In this document: positions 13,101 through 27,137 of the stretch, piece by piece
How positions within the stretch are numbered: position 1 is the first letter of the stretch
How the letters are laid out: each line of letters begins with the position of its first letter
NCBI GenBank assembly: GCA_000499405.2
Contig: HG738137.1
Location: 20,546,603-20,610,602, forward strand
Reading direction: 5' to 3'
From: Onchocerca volvulus
Taxonomy: Eukaryota > Nematoda > Chromadorea > Rhabditida > Onchocercidae
DNA: 64,000 nucleotides
The notes under the pieces: generated by a model
What the model saw: the letters and a program-made list of their open reading frames with translations, nothing else
Told to the model about the DNA's origin: nothing
The model's database searches: none
Made by a program: the position numbers and the translations under genes

Positions 13101-16100
13101 AATGAGAGGTAATATAGCAATTATCTCTCATTAATCTTTCGTTTCATTTTGAAAATCTCTATTCACGGCAATCTTCGATTGTTCAGCGTAGTTAAATGCT
13201 GCAAATAGTCATTTAAATTGCTTATAGTGGTTTCATATCGATAATTCGTGATTTAAATTTTTATAATCGTTGCTAGCGTCATTTTTTCTTGAAGCCACTA
13301 GAGAATATGTGTTCTGCATTAGATCAGCATAGACTATAATTCAAAAATTATAAACTCCCGCATTGCTTGATAGAATTTCTATTTCCGGAAATGTTTGTAA
13401 TGTAAATGTTTGTATGTGTGTAATCCCTTGATAGAATTTCTACTTTTTGTTTTCGATAAAATTTCTAATTTCTATTTCCCATAAGGAACAAACATCCTGC
13501 CATTCTTGTTGTTTCACTTTAATTTCAATCCATGCTTTTTTTATAGCTTGCAACTGTTAGAAATTACACTTTGCATGCTAATTCTTACAAAGGCTCATCA
13601 TCTCTTGACCTTATCCCCAAATTTTTTCCTATTAGCTGATCAAGAAGTCATATAAAACTGATATCAACTAGTCATATTCAGTAGCTATTTATATATGTTT
13701 GTAATCCATTTAAATAATTAAATAATATTTTTAATGAATTTAATCGACAGAGAGCAATCACTCTCTAGAACGAATTCATACCTGACGGACACTGTGTCAT
13801 CCGATACAAGAATCTCGATTACGAAGTACACTGTTGTTGTTATTGGCGTTTTCGGCATAAATGTACGATACCATTAGATGGCACGATGCATTTATGTGCA
13901 AATGTAACTCAAGATGCTGTTAATGGTGCTCAACAAGTTTTTAACACTTCACTTCAAACCTTACCTGTGGGAAGTGTGAGTTTCTAATTTTGCTTCTTTT
14001 TTAAGTCAAAACGAGCAAGTTGAAGCTTTCGAAATATAATTTGCTGCTTATGCTCAATTCAGTAATTACATAATCTTTTTTGATGTGATGAAGAAAAAAG
14101 AAGGAGGAGGAAGCAGAGAAATTTATTTCATTTTCATTTGATTTCATAAAAGCTGAAGAAAACACTAATCAATCAAATGATCTGAACAGATTGACCGAAA
14201 TAAATTGATGTTTGATCATTTTAGAGAAACATATAAATAAAGGTTTTTGATTTTAATTTATGACAATACTTACTGTTAAGCCATCACAGTTTGCTGCTTC
14301 TGAAAATAGCTTATACGATAAAAATCTTTTTGTTTTGTTGAAAACCGGATATCACGCCGGTCATTTAAGCCTATAAGCATCAGTTGAACAGGTATAGAGT
14401 CGAATTCAAAGATTCACTGTATTATTCAGCCTTCAAAGTGAATCACCGATGCTATGTTTAGAGTTGCTTCGCATCTTTTCAATTAGGTGTTACTGATAAT
14501 GAAGCAGTGCATCTGATTAGCACTTCATACGGTGTACCAACAGAGACTGATAAGGACACCTATCGATGTCACCAATATGTCTCGACGAGTCGCTCGACAC
14601 GATGTTCTGCAACTGAAAGTTGTCTGAAAATGTGTCCATTAATGACGCCTTTTTCATTTAATGCATCTCAGACGTTCACGGTATAATCATGTTTTTTGTT
14701 TTTTGATTATTGATATTTGAATAAATAGAAGAATAAGAACCCATTATCACTTGTCTGCTTCTGAAAAAAAATGCCAACTTTGCGAGTTTTCTATACTCTG
14801 ACAAAAGCAGGTCATTCTGTCCTTACTTGTAGATATTCCTCTTTTTTGTTTATAATTATCATGTTGTTTTTACTGAATTTAAGTAATTTAGTCATTATAT
14901 TAGGGTTTTTCATGTAAATCTGTTAGATTAGTTTAACTACAACAAATTGATTAAAATTACTAAATTGTTATCATTCAAAGTAATTGGTGCTTACAGTAAG
15001 GCACTGTTTTAGCGACTGTTTTCCAGTCATCATGGGAACCAAAGTAGGATTTGAAAAGCAATAAATATAACTCTTATTAAAAACTTTCTTATAAAAAGAT
15101 CGAATTTTATTTATAAAAAAACTGATTTTCCCACGGGATAATTATGTGAATCATTGTTCCAGGTGGTGTGTTGCTGCGATAATAGAAAAGACAGTATGTG
15201 CAATATCAAAACTGTAAGCAGCGATTCTATGTGAAAATCACTTTTGTTTCCTTATTAAATGCGTTAAATTAATTCTCGAATTTTAGAAAATTGCAACAAA
15301 TTTCTAAATGAAATTAAGGATTTTGGTCAAAATGTTCTCATCGACAAAAAAAATTATGAATTAACAAAATGTGCTCATCGACATATACTGCAACACATCT
15401 TTTCCTCTGATATATACTCTGATCATTGTATCGTATTCTATGATTTCAGTCTGATGATGCCTTTGAATCTCATATACGGTACGTACAATGAATTTTTACA
15501 GTAATTAGTAGAATATGAAATGGTTGAGGAACTTTTTTTTCGTTATATCATCCAGTATTGTTAATGGAAGTGAAACTTTTAGCTCCAAAACGTTGTTACG
15601 AATATAAAAAGAACTAAGCACAGAAGTTCAAAAATGATGTAATTCATTCTAGAAGACTGAATATTATCACAAAAATTTTTAAAACATCATTTATGGTGAT
15701 CGTGAAGTGCAATACAATATATCTACATTATTTTCATTGTTGTTTAAGGTTACAATATGGAATTTGAAAGATCAGTGGAAGAAATTTATAGCAGCAAAGA
15801 GGAACTAATTGTAGCCGATATCTTTGAATACAATCTCGAAAACAGTAAGATATAATATCTGTTTTTTTAAAAGCAAAAAATTATTAAGCATTGTTTTTGA
15901 CTCAATTTTACTGAACTATTTGTTATATATTTCATGCATAAAAGGATTATTTGATATAACTTTTTTTTTAAAAAAAAAAAGATCGCTAACAAAACGCTAT
16001 CATTTTTATTGTCTGATAATTTTTTCAACGAAAATCAGCAATTTTCTTGTGAGGAAATAAAGAATATTTCAAAGCAAGATAGCATTTATGACAGTTAGCC

Positions 16101-19100
16101 CGGAAGATGGATGAAAAGAATTATTTGACTGATTAATCTTAGCGCTAGAGGAGAGGCATAATTCGGCAACAAAATATCTGATGCATCAAACAAAGAATCA
16201 TATTTGCAATAACTGAGTCATTTTTTCTTGTGATGTATTTTCTTTAATCCTTATCTTTATTAAATCTGCGACAAAAGTCTGATTCATAAAGTTCCAAAAC
16301 TTTCATCTAACAATCTCTAAAATGTTACTTACGGATGTGCAGAGTGGAATGGAACAAAGAAATTTAAGTGAAAACAGTACCATTGTTAAATTAACATATT
16401 ACAAGAAGTTCACAGAATGCTATGCCATATGATTGTAGCATGGACGAAATGTTGTACCGAAGTTAATGCCAGCAAATCGCAAATCGATCGTATCACGAAA
16501 AGTGCTAAGGCTTGGACAGTCGCTGTACTAAAATGTGATGGAAAAAAGGAGCCAAGATGTGATGCTAATTTGGTTGAAAAAATTAACAAAAATCAATCTT
16601 ATTACTTTAACTACTACGAAAACAAAGTCTATTTTACTTTTTTTCCGTCAATTCTTAGTCTTCAACTATACTGAATCAGCTAAACTTAATTTATCAAAGC
16701 TGTCTCGGTACCATTGCATCGATTATATTATTATTGAAGCATCGAGATCAAAAATATATTTTGCAGTTTACCTGCTCCCGTCCATACCCAAATAGACTGT
16801 TCAAATGGGATTTCATATAAGATGTTATAAGATTCACCGAAGCTTCCGACTCTTCCATGCTGAGAGTTGCTTGCAGAAACTTCTTGGCAAAAAAATTAAG
16901 AATTTGAAATTTGAATTCTTCTTTTTAATCTAAAAACTGAAAATTATTGAGGTTTTAAAAAAGAGTCCTAACACATTCACAATTTTAGAATAATAAGAGT
17001 TTAAATTTCATCAATCAGTTAGGTAGTAGTTTGTTTGCTTGCTCAAAACATCTGAAACATAATATTCTGTCTTGTTTTGAAATATAATCCTTCCTCGGAT
17101 ATGTTACTATTACCACATTACGTTTGAGAAAAATATCCAAATCATAATTATAATTTCCTAATTAAGCATTCAGTATGGAAAATTGTGTTATTTGAAAGAT
17201 TTCATCGAACAAGAAATCACTCGAGGTCGATCATTAGAAACTACATGGTGTTACGAGGAAACGCATGGCCGTGGCCTTGGTTAATTTAGAATATTTTACT
17301 GGAAAATTGTACAAGAAATTGTGCAGATTGATTGGAATCCTGAATGAACCCAAAATAGTCCTCCCACTGTAAACTCCACTATCCTTTCTCCTTGTTTTGT
17401 CGAAGCAATCGTTCAGTTGCTGTATGATTTCATCTAAATAAGAATTTTTAAATATTTTATGCGGAAAATTTTAAATACGCGCCTTATCTATGTTAAAAAC
17501 ACTCGCCTATTCGAATGCAACGTTGTTTTAAAATTTCAAATCAATCGGTGAAGAACTGAAATATTGTGTGGCAAGTAAGGACGAATATTTATAGTTTTAT
17601 TTATATAGATTCATCATCACATTATTAGCATTATAGGCTACACGAACAAACGCGATTTCATGTTAGAAGATAAGAAGCTGCCATCCGGGAAAATATGCTC
17701 ACATCGATTGAAGACCAAAATTCGATACTCCAATGATACAATGTTTGCATATTGCTTCACGATGGCACAGAATACTGGTTATTTTTTATGCTTTGAAATT
17801 CAGTTTCTCTTGTGATAGCTTACTATCATGGATGGTTTACGGTAACAGTAAGACATTTTGATGGAAAGCCTGGAACTGATAAATATATCGCGATGCATTA
17901 CGGATAGTCGTATAACCAGAAAACATGGGTTTAGCAAAATTGGAAAATACTGATGTGTGGATTAAACAATAATTAGAATTCCATTAAGTGATGAAAGTTT
18001 AAAATTGGAAGGATGGAAAGTTCAATTCTCATTCGTATTTTGCTTCCGTACTTTCATTAATGATAGTGATACTTTTAATAGTTGTATTTGAAGGAGAAAT
18101 ATCGACAGTTTGTTGTTGCTCCTCCATTGTTGACAAACCTTGTAATTATATAGGCGAGAAATATCATGTAGAAAAAACCAAAGTATATTATACTAAAAAA
18201 ATTCTTCAGGTTAATTTAAATAATTTGTTTTCTATCGATTTATTTGAATTACAAAAGTTTGAAGACTTATCAAATGGCAGCCGTTGGTCCGTCCATACCT
18301 TTCTTCTTTTAGTGACCAAGCATCAATTGTATGTGTACTTGATCATTTGCAATTATCATATATTTTATTATACATGCAAATCCGTTAATCACTGATTTGC
18401 GTGACAGTTCTTCACGTTTCACGTGCTGTTAGAGCATGCAAGTACTGCGTTCCTCTGCATAACACTGCAAAATGTTACTTTTGACACATGAAGACACGTG
18501 ATACGCAAAGTTATTTTTACAGACACGTGGGCACTGCATGTTACTAGACGGTAGACGTGATTTGTGCTTATTGACATCGGAAGAGAAAGTGGTTTGTTAC
18601 TATCTTGCTGATATGAAGAATAGAAAGGTGGAAGGCGGATGTGCTGTGTCATTGATGAGAAAGTCTGAACGTCACAAACTTGCCAGTGTTTGTTTACTTA
18701 TTTTTTGTATTTAATTATTTGAAGCGAAATCATTGATAACTTGAAGAAAAGTTTGAAAAAGAAAAATTAATGAAAGGAATGATTGCGAGTTATTTTATTT
18801 TTAAAAGCCAACTTAAATTGAAAAAGAAGCTATTAAATCCATTATTTACAGATTTGTTTATTGAAAGGATTATATAATCTAGCCGAACCAGTCGAATACT
18901 TATACGTAGCTGAAGCAATCAAAGTTTTCTGTTGTTCCGGAAGAGATGATTGCAAAGGATCAGTATTGGAAATGAAGCGTTTTAAAAAGTAAACTAAACT
19001 TGCAGCATTTTACCATTTTTGCGCTTTGCATTGCATGTGACAAATTATGCAAAATACAAGTCGCGTGCATCTTCTTATATCAATATTCTTCATTGCAAAT

Positions 19101-19331
19101 TTTCAATATAATAATTCAAATTGTTCATATTCTGAGAGCAAAGATCGATTAATAAACTAATTGTCTTAGCAGTTATGAAAATATGAAGGTCCAATTCATA
19201 TAATAGATGATTCTTAATTTCTAATTAATTTTTCAAAACTTATTTTCAGATTTTTCGAAACTGAACATTCGAATATGATCAAAACTTTAAAAGAGGAAGA
19301 CTTCGCATTTATTTCTTCGCGATCCGAATGA
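10107..19331 (+). CDS. Large secreted cysteine-rich multi-module protein, unknown family
   Basis: The first exon encodes a signal peptide (MSHLLQVIVIACFLF). Plausible exons: 10107-10164, 10449-10613, 10652-10794, 10915-10978, 11027-11181, then an unresolved stretch with candidates near 11490-11675 and 12165-12300, then 12504-12655, 13769-13973, 14487-14680, 15163-15213, 15319-15478, 15749-15844, 16343-16367, 16416-16626, 17174-17279, 17637-17777, 17819-17906, 17989-18047, 18094-18167, 18852-18988 and 19250-19331 (TGA). From 12504 on, every junction keeps phase. Two motifs recur: an aromatic-following Cys pair (RCFNFYDIK...RKC, LCYLKDFIE...WCYEE, KICSHRLKT...AYCF) and a cluster followed by Cys (VVCCCDNRKDSMCN, TVCCCSSIVDKPCN, VFCCSGRDDCKG, HCCCYWRFRHKC). 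The CC(C)-x-C(N) ending recalls nematode ET-type or three-finger extracellular modules; that is analogy only. No C-terminal membrane anchor is visible, so it is probably secreted. The function is unknown. Confidence 0.6.
12394..12827 (+). repeat. Tandem duplication of an exon 5' region inside the cysteine-rich gene
   Basis: Bases 12394-12535 and 12668-12827 are diverged copies. Shared phrases include tagttaacaag, tttttcttaattg and agaaatctgag. Each ends in a splice acceptor (aatag) followed by the same coding start (LRNLSAED versus FRNLSAED). Only the first copy continues into a full exon with two cysteines (NVCYAKILL...MICNP). The second soon loses similarity and is probably a dead partial copy. 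Confidence 0.7.
17501..17609 (+). mobile_element. Fragment of the 7.8 kb inverted-repeat element
   Basis: This intronic stretch shares attcgaatgcaacgttgt, a phrase resembling tcggtgaagaact (seen inverted at 8051-8110) and the terminal tttatttatataga with the element at 7808-8713. It corresponds to one end only. It shows that the family is dispersed in this genome. Confidence 0.65.
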
Positions 19332-21042
19332 ATATGAATCACCGCAATAAGGTTATATTACTATTAACTTTTAATTTTAACGTTTGATGCGTGCAAGATA
19401 CACAATTATTCTACGGTTTCAAACTTTGGTCCAATTTACTATAAAAAATTACACACAATTATTCTACGGTTTCAAACTTTGGCCCAATTTACAAACTTTG
19501 GTCCAATTTACGGAAGAAAGACTAAAAATTCTTTCTTCATACTCTGGTATATTATTCAAAAATTAACTTTCATGATAGCAAATTAGCAAGAAAAAAATAT
19601 TTCTTGAGAAAGACAGAGAAGTTAGCATATGTACAAAATTGGACAAATTTTCAGTCCTCTGGAATTCAATTAGTAACCATTTCACTTTGCTGGTTGGATT
19701 AAATATCTTTTGTGGAAAAAACTGCACTATTATCAGTAAAAATGAAAATTCTCTTGCGGGAAATTCCCTTTTGCCATTATATGAATTTAACTTCATATTG
19801 TGAATTTTCTTTCTTACTTCCAGCTAATGATCGAATATGCAGCATTGGCTAATCACAACCAATGTGCTAGGATTAAAAATGTATAGCATTATTCAATCAT
19901 TTTTATATTGTTCTTTAGTATTAATCCTCAAGTTAATGCTGAAATTTTGCAATCAAAAAATGTGTAATGCAGCTATCAGTGATTGTTGCCACAAAATGTT
20001 TGCTGTTCCATTTTTATATATACATGCTTCCACTCATTTGACATTTTTTTTAAAATACAACCAAACATAAGACCAAATCAAGAAGAAAAAACAAACCAAA
20101 TTTTAATTCATGTTTGAAAAATCTTCGAGAAAGTTCAACAATTTACAATATTAGTCCATGTTCACAGCATTTACTACTGTGAGGAATAAACTAAATCAGA
20201 ATTTTCCAATGCCTTTGTGAATTCTGAAAAATACAAACCATGGAATTTCAACTTTTGAAAAGATTTTCTGCCTTCACAAATTTCCAAAATTCCGTGCACT
20301 TTAATCTCTTCTCCATGAGATAGCCACGATTTTAGAGATCTAGGTATCTTATTGAATCTGATCTACAGGAGGGAAAGTGTATTTTCTAGACATGACTCGT
20401 AATTTGAAGATTCCACATCACTAACATAAATACGACTTGACAGTTTTACTCTTAATAAAATGACATTACTTAGGTAAATAAATGATTTAACTGCTGCATC
20501 CAATGTCACATGTCCGAAGTACCAGCTAATTTAAAATATAATAGAAATCCGCAAATAAAACCGTCAAACTCAACCTGATTTCTTTAGCAGCATTTGCAAG
20601 ATAGCTTCCAGAAATTTATTCCCTGATCAAAGATCTAATAAAAACTTCACAATTTAGTGATCATTGAAACGATATAAAAGAAAATAAATGGCTCAGCAGT
20701 GAGAAATAGAAACACGTTCCAACAAAACAAGCCATAGGAAAAAACAATAAGCTTCTAAAAAAGTACTTGATAATTATCCAGGGAAAAAAGATTCCTAAAA
20801 GATAATAACAACATAATCAGAATGATGAAACAAATTGATCCAGAATTCATCAAGATAACATGTGGAAAATAGGAATTTTGTTGTTTGGAGGAAAATAAGT
20901 TTTAACACAAAAAAACAAGGACGGAAATTTAAGATTTTCCGTCAGAGAAAACATCTATCACTGCCCCAGTTAAGTGTTCAGAGCAAATATTTGAAAAACA
21001 AATAATAAGTTGAAAAGCATTTCAATTTCAATATTACTCTTA
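19332..21042. other. Convergent intergenic spacer
   Basis: This is the space between the 3' ends of the cysteine-rich gene (plus) and the BTB gene (minus). Apart from the tandem repeat at 19402-19510 it is AT-rich and has no exon that I can support. Confidence 0.5.
19402..19510 (+). repeat. Short tandem repeat with ttctacggtttcaaactttgg unit core
   Basis: The phrase caattattctacggtttc plus aaactttggtccaattta occurs at about 19402 and again at about 19454. A third partial unit (acaaactttggtccaattta) follows at about 19491. The stretch lies just downstream of the stop of the cysteine-rich gene and has no coding meaning that I can see. Confidence 0.75.
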
Positions 21043-23523
21043 TTATTCCATCACATCTGAGATTTCTTTTTTCACTTCCATTGGCGCCATGAAATGAATC
21101 TCCGGAATTTGTCCTTCGTAAAGGCATCCTTCGGAATATACTGGTGCAACATTATTGGTTGGTCGGTTGTAAAAACCTCCTGAAAAGTAAGCTCACCAAG
21201 TATTGAGATTACTGCAAATAGAATAGTAAATGGTTGCAACATAAGAGGGACAAATACAAATGTGTTCGAAACAGATCGATCGTACCGATAGCATCGGTGT
21301 ACACAGCAGGACCGCGTGTCATACCCCGACGTATACCATTTGGATCATCATTGTGAAAGGCAAATACTGCTACAGAAGACTGATCAACTGCTGCAGTGGT
21401 AGCAGTACAATTTTGTTCAACCACACCACCGGATCCAACATAAACAAGAATATCTTCCTGGCCATTGCCGCCCGCAAATGTTTCAACTTCTTCCTAGAAA
21501 TAGATTGTTTTTATATTAATAAAATTATGGGGACCGTAGTTTTAACAAAATCAGTCTTATGCAAACAAACGAATCTCAAATCAATCAAAATATTAGTCCA
21601 ATTAATTAAGTGTGAAATTTCACTTCTGCATCTTAAACAAATAGGTAGTTGAAGAACTAAACCTTGAATGTTACCGTTGCTCTATACGGTATATTTGCGA
21701 CAACTCGTGCAGGTTTTTTAAAATATGCAATGAACGCGCGTCCATCACCATATGTACCTTTCAGCCTTGAGGATGCAAAGTCAGTTATTTTTGTTTGTCC
21801 AGAAGCTGCTACCTGCCAAATTATTCATATTTTTAAGGGGAATCAAAGATAACTTGAGATTCCAGAAATCAAAACCACAGATGTAGCTTCTTCACATGCA
21901 ACAGACGCAAAAGATTGTCAAAATCAACTTTAAAAATAGGAAAAATAGAACTGATTCAATCCGCTTCCCAAAATGATATATTTTCGTTCCTTCACATCAA
22001 ATATAATTTTTTACATATCTTATCTGTTCTTCTGCAAAGCCTTATTGCAAGACTCATAAAAATCAGGATTGAATAAAGACCGCACTTGCAATTCGCATTG
22101 AAATAATCGCAAGGATTTTTCACTTGGCTTGTTTCCAGAGTATCTTTTTTAGAAATTTCCAAAATAATTTCCATAGCTACTGGATTCTTTATATAACATA
22201 AAATGGAATATAGCGACTAACATCAAAATATGAACAGATTTTTGAGTATATGACGATATCTTGCAAATAACTCGCTTGTTATCTTCAGTTTCAATTATTG
22301 AAAGCACTTTATATAATTGATAAACTTCAATCTTTGGAGACAAGAAAATGCGGACACTCTTTTTAGTTAATGCCATGTAATACAAACCAGAGATCACTCA
22401 AGAGCTAAGCCAAGATCAGAACTGTGATGGCAAGTGTCTGAACTATTTAGAGGCGCAATAACCAGAACAGCAAATGCAGATGAATTACTGGTGTAAAAAT
22501 ATTCTACTAATCTTGCATATTTTTAGAAAATTTTTCATAAAAATTGTGAAAAGATAAATATAATAATAAAATAAACGATTATTTATTAATTGGAACTATA
22601 TATATATTTATATATTTATATAAACCTCAATATCAACGGTTGTTTCCCATTCGCTGCCCTCAGCATTCGTTTCATTCTGTACTAAGCCATAGATACCAAG
22701 CGCAGTCACCAGTATTTCGCGATTCACAATGAACCTTGAATTTTTTATAAAACAAGCATTTTTGGCATCTTAAAGCGAATAAATATATATAATTATATTT
22801 ATCATTATTATTATCATCATTATTATCATTATTATTATCATTATTATTATCATTATTATTATCATTATTATTATCATTATTATTATTATTATTATTATTG
22901 TCATTATTATTATTATCACTATTATTATATTTTCTTGCGCCGTTTCTTGAAAAACATTACTTCAACATTTATACAAAAATGCCTGAACAATTTTTTACAT
23001 TCATTTCCAGTTGCTGGAGGCACTAATTCATGCGGCACGATCACATTATAATTTCTAAAACTGAAGATTTTCTTTCAAATTGTGACATATGTCCCGTAAA
23101 ATCAGAAAATAGAACAATGAAGACAGGATGAAGTAAGAATTGAAGGAAGAAGCATCAATGCAAGAATGAAACTTGGAGTTAGGTGAATAACATGATAAAA
23201 AATTGACATAGTAGAATGTCTATATAAGCTAGTCAGAGAAATTAAGAAAGTCACATGAAAAAGGAATCTACTTTAATCATGTTTAAAAACAGAAACAAAT
23301 ATTCGATGTTTCAACTTGTTTTGATATGATGATAATCTATCCAAAAATCAGAGTTTATCTGGAAAATAAATTAAAAACGTACCAAATTGTACTGCGTTGT
23401 TTTTTGCATGTGTTCTTATTCAGATTCATAAAACGTCGCACCACGTATCGCGACCGACTCAAAATCCTTCGTTCTAAAAATTAATGTTTTACCGTATAAT
23501 TTATGTCACCATCATATCACACC

Positions 23524-23557
<34 letters not shown>

Positions 23558-26500
23558 GCTTTTCACAGAAAAAGAAAAAAAAACCCCTATTCACGTTATT
23601 TACATTTCATTCGCAATTTCGCTTACCATATGTGGGAAAAGGCAAATTAATGCCCATGTGAACTGTGGACGTCACGTAACGGAAGAGAATACCAATTTCT
23701 AGATCACTCAAAAGACCAGAATTTGCTAAAAAAAAAAAAGGAAACAAGAATTTCAATTATTTCAAGAGAAAATCAGAAATTTCAGCTCAGATCTAATCTA
23801 TTAATAAAAAATTTCAAAATGTCTCATGCATCTTCATAGCACGAAATTTAGACCTACACTCTTTTTCATTTTATCCCACTTTTTAAATCTGTTCCATTAT
23901 TCCATGTATATCAAGCTCATTCATTTCTTCATTCTTCCACTTTAGATATTTGAAATTCCTATTTTTCACCTGCTTCACCCAATTCCTCAACAGTCATAGT
24001 CGGGAATCGTACATCATTGAGAACGTCGCCAACAACGAGGCGCTTATTTTCTGGTGTTTCATCAATTCCACGACGTTTACATTCCTGGAAAAAACGGGAT
24101 TTTAGTTTTCTTCAAAACTCTTGAAGAATAACAGTTAAATCCCCTTTAATAAATGTTCACCATTGAAAATAAAGCCAAAGGTTAAATATACCGCTTCAGC
24201 CCAATTACAAACTGCTTTGAAAACAGATAATTCTCCCGATGGCGAGAGTTCTGAACGTTTGACCAATTTACTCAAGGTTTCAATACTGGTAGCGATAAGT
24301 GCTGAAAATATGAACGGTCATTCAGTTATCTCTAGAAAAACATGACAAATTGAGGAAAAAAGAGAGAAGGAAAAGATAAATAGTATCACTTTTCCATACA
24401 AAAAGTTGCGCGAAAAAAAATCACGTTTCGATTTATTTATTACAACATTGAATTTAATGGCTGCTCAAATATAACATTTTGATTTTAACTAAAAATTGTA
24501 AAATAATCTTGAGTAAGCTTAAATTAATTATAAAAACCTAAAATAATAATAACAACAGTCTCGTTGAAGATTTAAAAAGTGTCTCAAAAAAACTTACAAT
24601 CTGATGAAAGTGCTTCGTCACTTCGTTCATCAATAACTTGATGACAACGATCAAGTAATTCTTCTGAACCAAACTTAAGTGCCTGTTCCAAGAGTGCGAC
24701 AGCTAATGACGGTGTCAATTCACCAAGCAGTTCAACACAATGTTTTTCCAATGCTGTTATTTCGAATTTTTTCGCTGTATATAGTATTTTAATTTCAATT
24801 CATTCAACAAAATTCATGAGTGAAAAAAATTGGAATGCTAATAAAGAATAATTATACATTAATTTGAATTGAAAACTGAATTTCACAAAGGCATACCAGC
24901 GTAAAGCGTATTAAGTACTGCTGATTCTGCAATTTGAATTGCAGTTTCGTCGAAATCCGAATAAAAATAATCAATAATTGTTTGGAAAGCAACAGGATCA
25001 ACATCAGGGAACTGTATTGTAACCACTGAGTAATTCAGATCTGCTATAAAAAATGTGATTACAGATACAAATCAAAAAATTTATTGTGTTTTTAATTCAA
25101 AATTTTAATGATATGGAGAATAAATGTCTATTATTTTCGCACTGCAGTCGAACATCATATAAAAATTGGCATGAATGTTAAGTAAAATGTAGCACCATGC
25201 CATAATTTTCGACCTATCACACTTATTACTATCTATAAATGGCGCAGCAAATGATTAAATTGATTTTTTTCCTATATTATTTCTCGCGTTGAAACTTGCG
25301 CAAATACAAAACAAGAGTATATGAATATTAACAGAAAATAATAAGGCTTGAAATCATTTAGTTTATACTTACATCCTTTTCGTTTCTTAAGTATTGGTGA
25401 AGAAAACTCAGCTTCATTAAAAAGCATTTTCTCAAGTATTTTTGACCCAGCAGCCATCACAATGCGATGCGCTTCGAAATGCTAAAATGAAGTCAAGATG
25501 ATAACGAACGAAAAAAAAAACGAAAAAACATTTAAGACTATAAATCAGGAAAAATAAGGAAATACTAAAAAACTAGCTAAACTTAAATCGCGGTAGCTCA
25601 GAACTAATCTGCAAATGATCTTTTTATAGATGCTACTTAAATACTGATAAGCCAGGAGCATATGAGATGTTTAAATTCATTGAAAAATTTATCTGAATAA
25701 TCGAACTTAAAAAAGACGCCTTTTTAAGCCTATTATTCAAGAATAAAAAAGAAAGATTTTGCTTTGTTTCATTCATAACAAACTTCATTTCTGAAATTTC
25801 TTACAAAATAAAGCAACATCTTCAGTTCAAGAATTTTTTATCCGCCCATCAAGTTGTTTACAAACATATTGACAGTGAAGTTGCGCACAGCATCAAAAAT
25901 TCATTAATTTTAAAGTCAATAAGAACTGTTACAAAACAATACGTATAGTATTTATGAAATAAAATTACATGAATACAACTAAGTGCATGAATATAACTAG
26001 TATATTAAAACATAAATTCTAAGAATACTTACTGTAGTGTTTGATGCCGAACCAACCACAAAATCAACATCAAAACCGATGCCATTGTCTTTCAGAGAAG
26101 TAACACGCTCTGCCAAGCCCGGTTCTTTCTTACTTACTTCCTTAATAATTTCAAGTTCCATTTTTTTCGATGGTTCCTCAGATACTGCCGTATCATGAGC
26201 AGACATTGGACGACTTGTTGACGGTGGTGGCAACTGCTGAACAGAATCCGCCACTTGTGTAGAAGCAGCTACCTAAAAGATTTTAAGTCAATTAATAAAT
26301 TATTTGCAATATAATTTCTTTAGTTCGTTGTAATAAGAATTGAAATCATATTTCGCAAAAACTATTTTCACACATGTTTTTTCTCCTTAGATAACTAATG
26401 ACTATTTCGACATTCATTAATAAACTTGCATTATGATGAACACGTTGATAGTGCTTAATAGTGGCAATAAAATATTGATCATTATTTGGGAACGAATAAA

Positions 26501-27137
26501 AAGAACAGAAAATCAATGAAGTTTTAAGAAGAATAAATGACCAATTATTCAAGATACCATCTGAGTCATCGTCGTACTTCCAGTAGGCAAGTACGAACTG
26601 TTATTCACGTAAGTTCTATTCATTCCAGATGATCCCGATATAGAAGGTGCTGTTCGGTGGGTTAGCGGCCCGACTGCACGGTTATAAGCTTGATTTCCGT
26701 TCGATGTGGTTCCCATAGCTGACGACGGTGGTTGTGTGTAAGGTCGAGGTTGTTTTGGTCTTAATGATCTGAAATCACAAAAGAAACATACACAAATCAA
26801 AAAATTTCACTTTCTTGATTATTCGGTTTCTAATAAATATAAAATGCAAATCAGGAATGAGAATTCAGATTAAGCTGCTCTATTCAAGCTATGACATACC
26901 GTTGGTATAACAAACTGTTCGTTGAATGGTAACCGTTAACTACTCATTAACTGACTGATATTTTATCAATTAATTAATTTGGTACATACTGATAGATAAA
27001 TCTTTAACAGTGTACGGCAATTAATCCTTCTATATTCATTTAAAACATCATTCTCAAATGTACACTACTTATTTGACATTATCAATTCATAATGACCGAA
27101 ATACGAACGACCACGTAACTTACCCATCGAATCCCAT
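21043..27137 (-). CDS. BTB-BACK-PHR domain protein (BTBD1/2/3/6 family)
   Basis: This is probably a substrate adaptor of a Cullin-3 ubiquitin ligase, as for BTBD1/2/3/6 relatives. Fourteen minus-strand exons keep phase throughout: 27124-27137, 26558-26768, 26033-26272, 25373-25481, 24897-25043, 24598-24774, 24192-24301, 23970-24084, 23627-23725, 23383-23473, 22626-22734, 21663-21812, 21286-21493 and 21043-21179, for 638 residues. A low-complexity Pro/Ser/Thr lead (~140 residues) precedes the BTB domain (DVDFVVGSASN, HRIVMAAGSKILEKMLF, FPDVDPVAFQTIIDYFYSD). The BACK domain follows (LEKHCVELLGELT, VFKAVCNWAEAECKRRG). The C-terminal PHR domain has FIVNREILVTALGIYGL, FIAYFKKPARV and YEGQIPEIHF. 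The start is set at MGFDGSLRPK; the frame stays open upstream to a cctttcag site at 27184 that may be a trans-splice acceptor. The protein is about 100 residues longer than vertebrate BTBD3/6 because of the N-terminal lead. Confidence 0.92.
22801..22929. repeat. ATT/ATC microsatellite
   Basis: About 130 bases of trinucleotide repeat, mostly (att)n with regular (atc) interruptions. It lies in the intron between two PHR-domain exons of the BTB gene. Confidence 0.95.
23527..23556. repeat. Homopolymer A tract, 30 bases
   Basis: An uninterrupted run of A sits in an intron of the BTB gene. The gene is on the minus strand, so it would be a poly-T intron tract in the transcript. It may also be an assembly-sensitive site. 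Confidence 0.95.

Noticed and set aside
22801..22929. Possible coding repeat
   Set aside because: Pure ATT/ATC microsatellite within an intron whose flanking exons join in phase without it.
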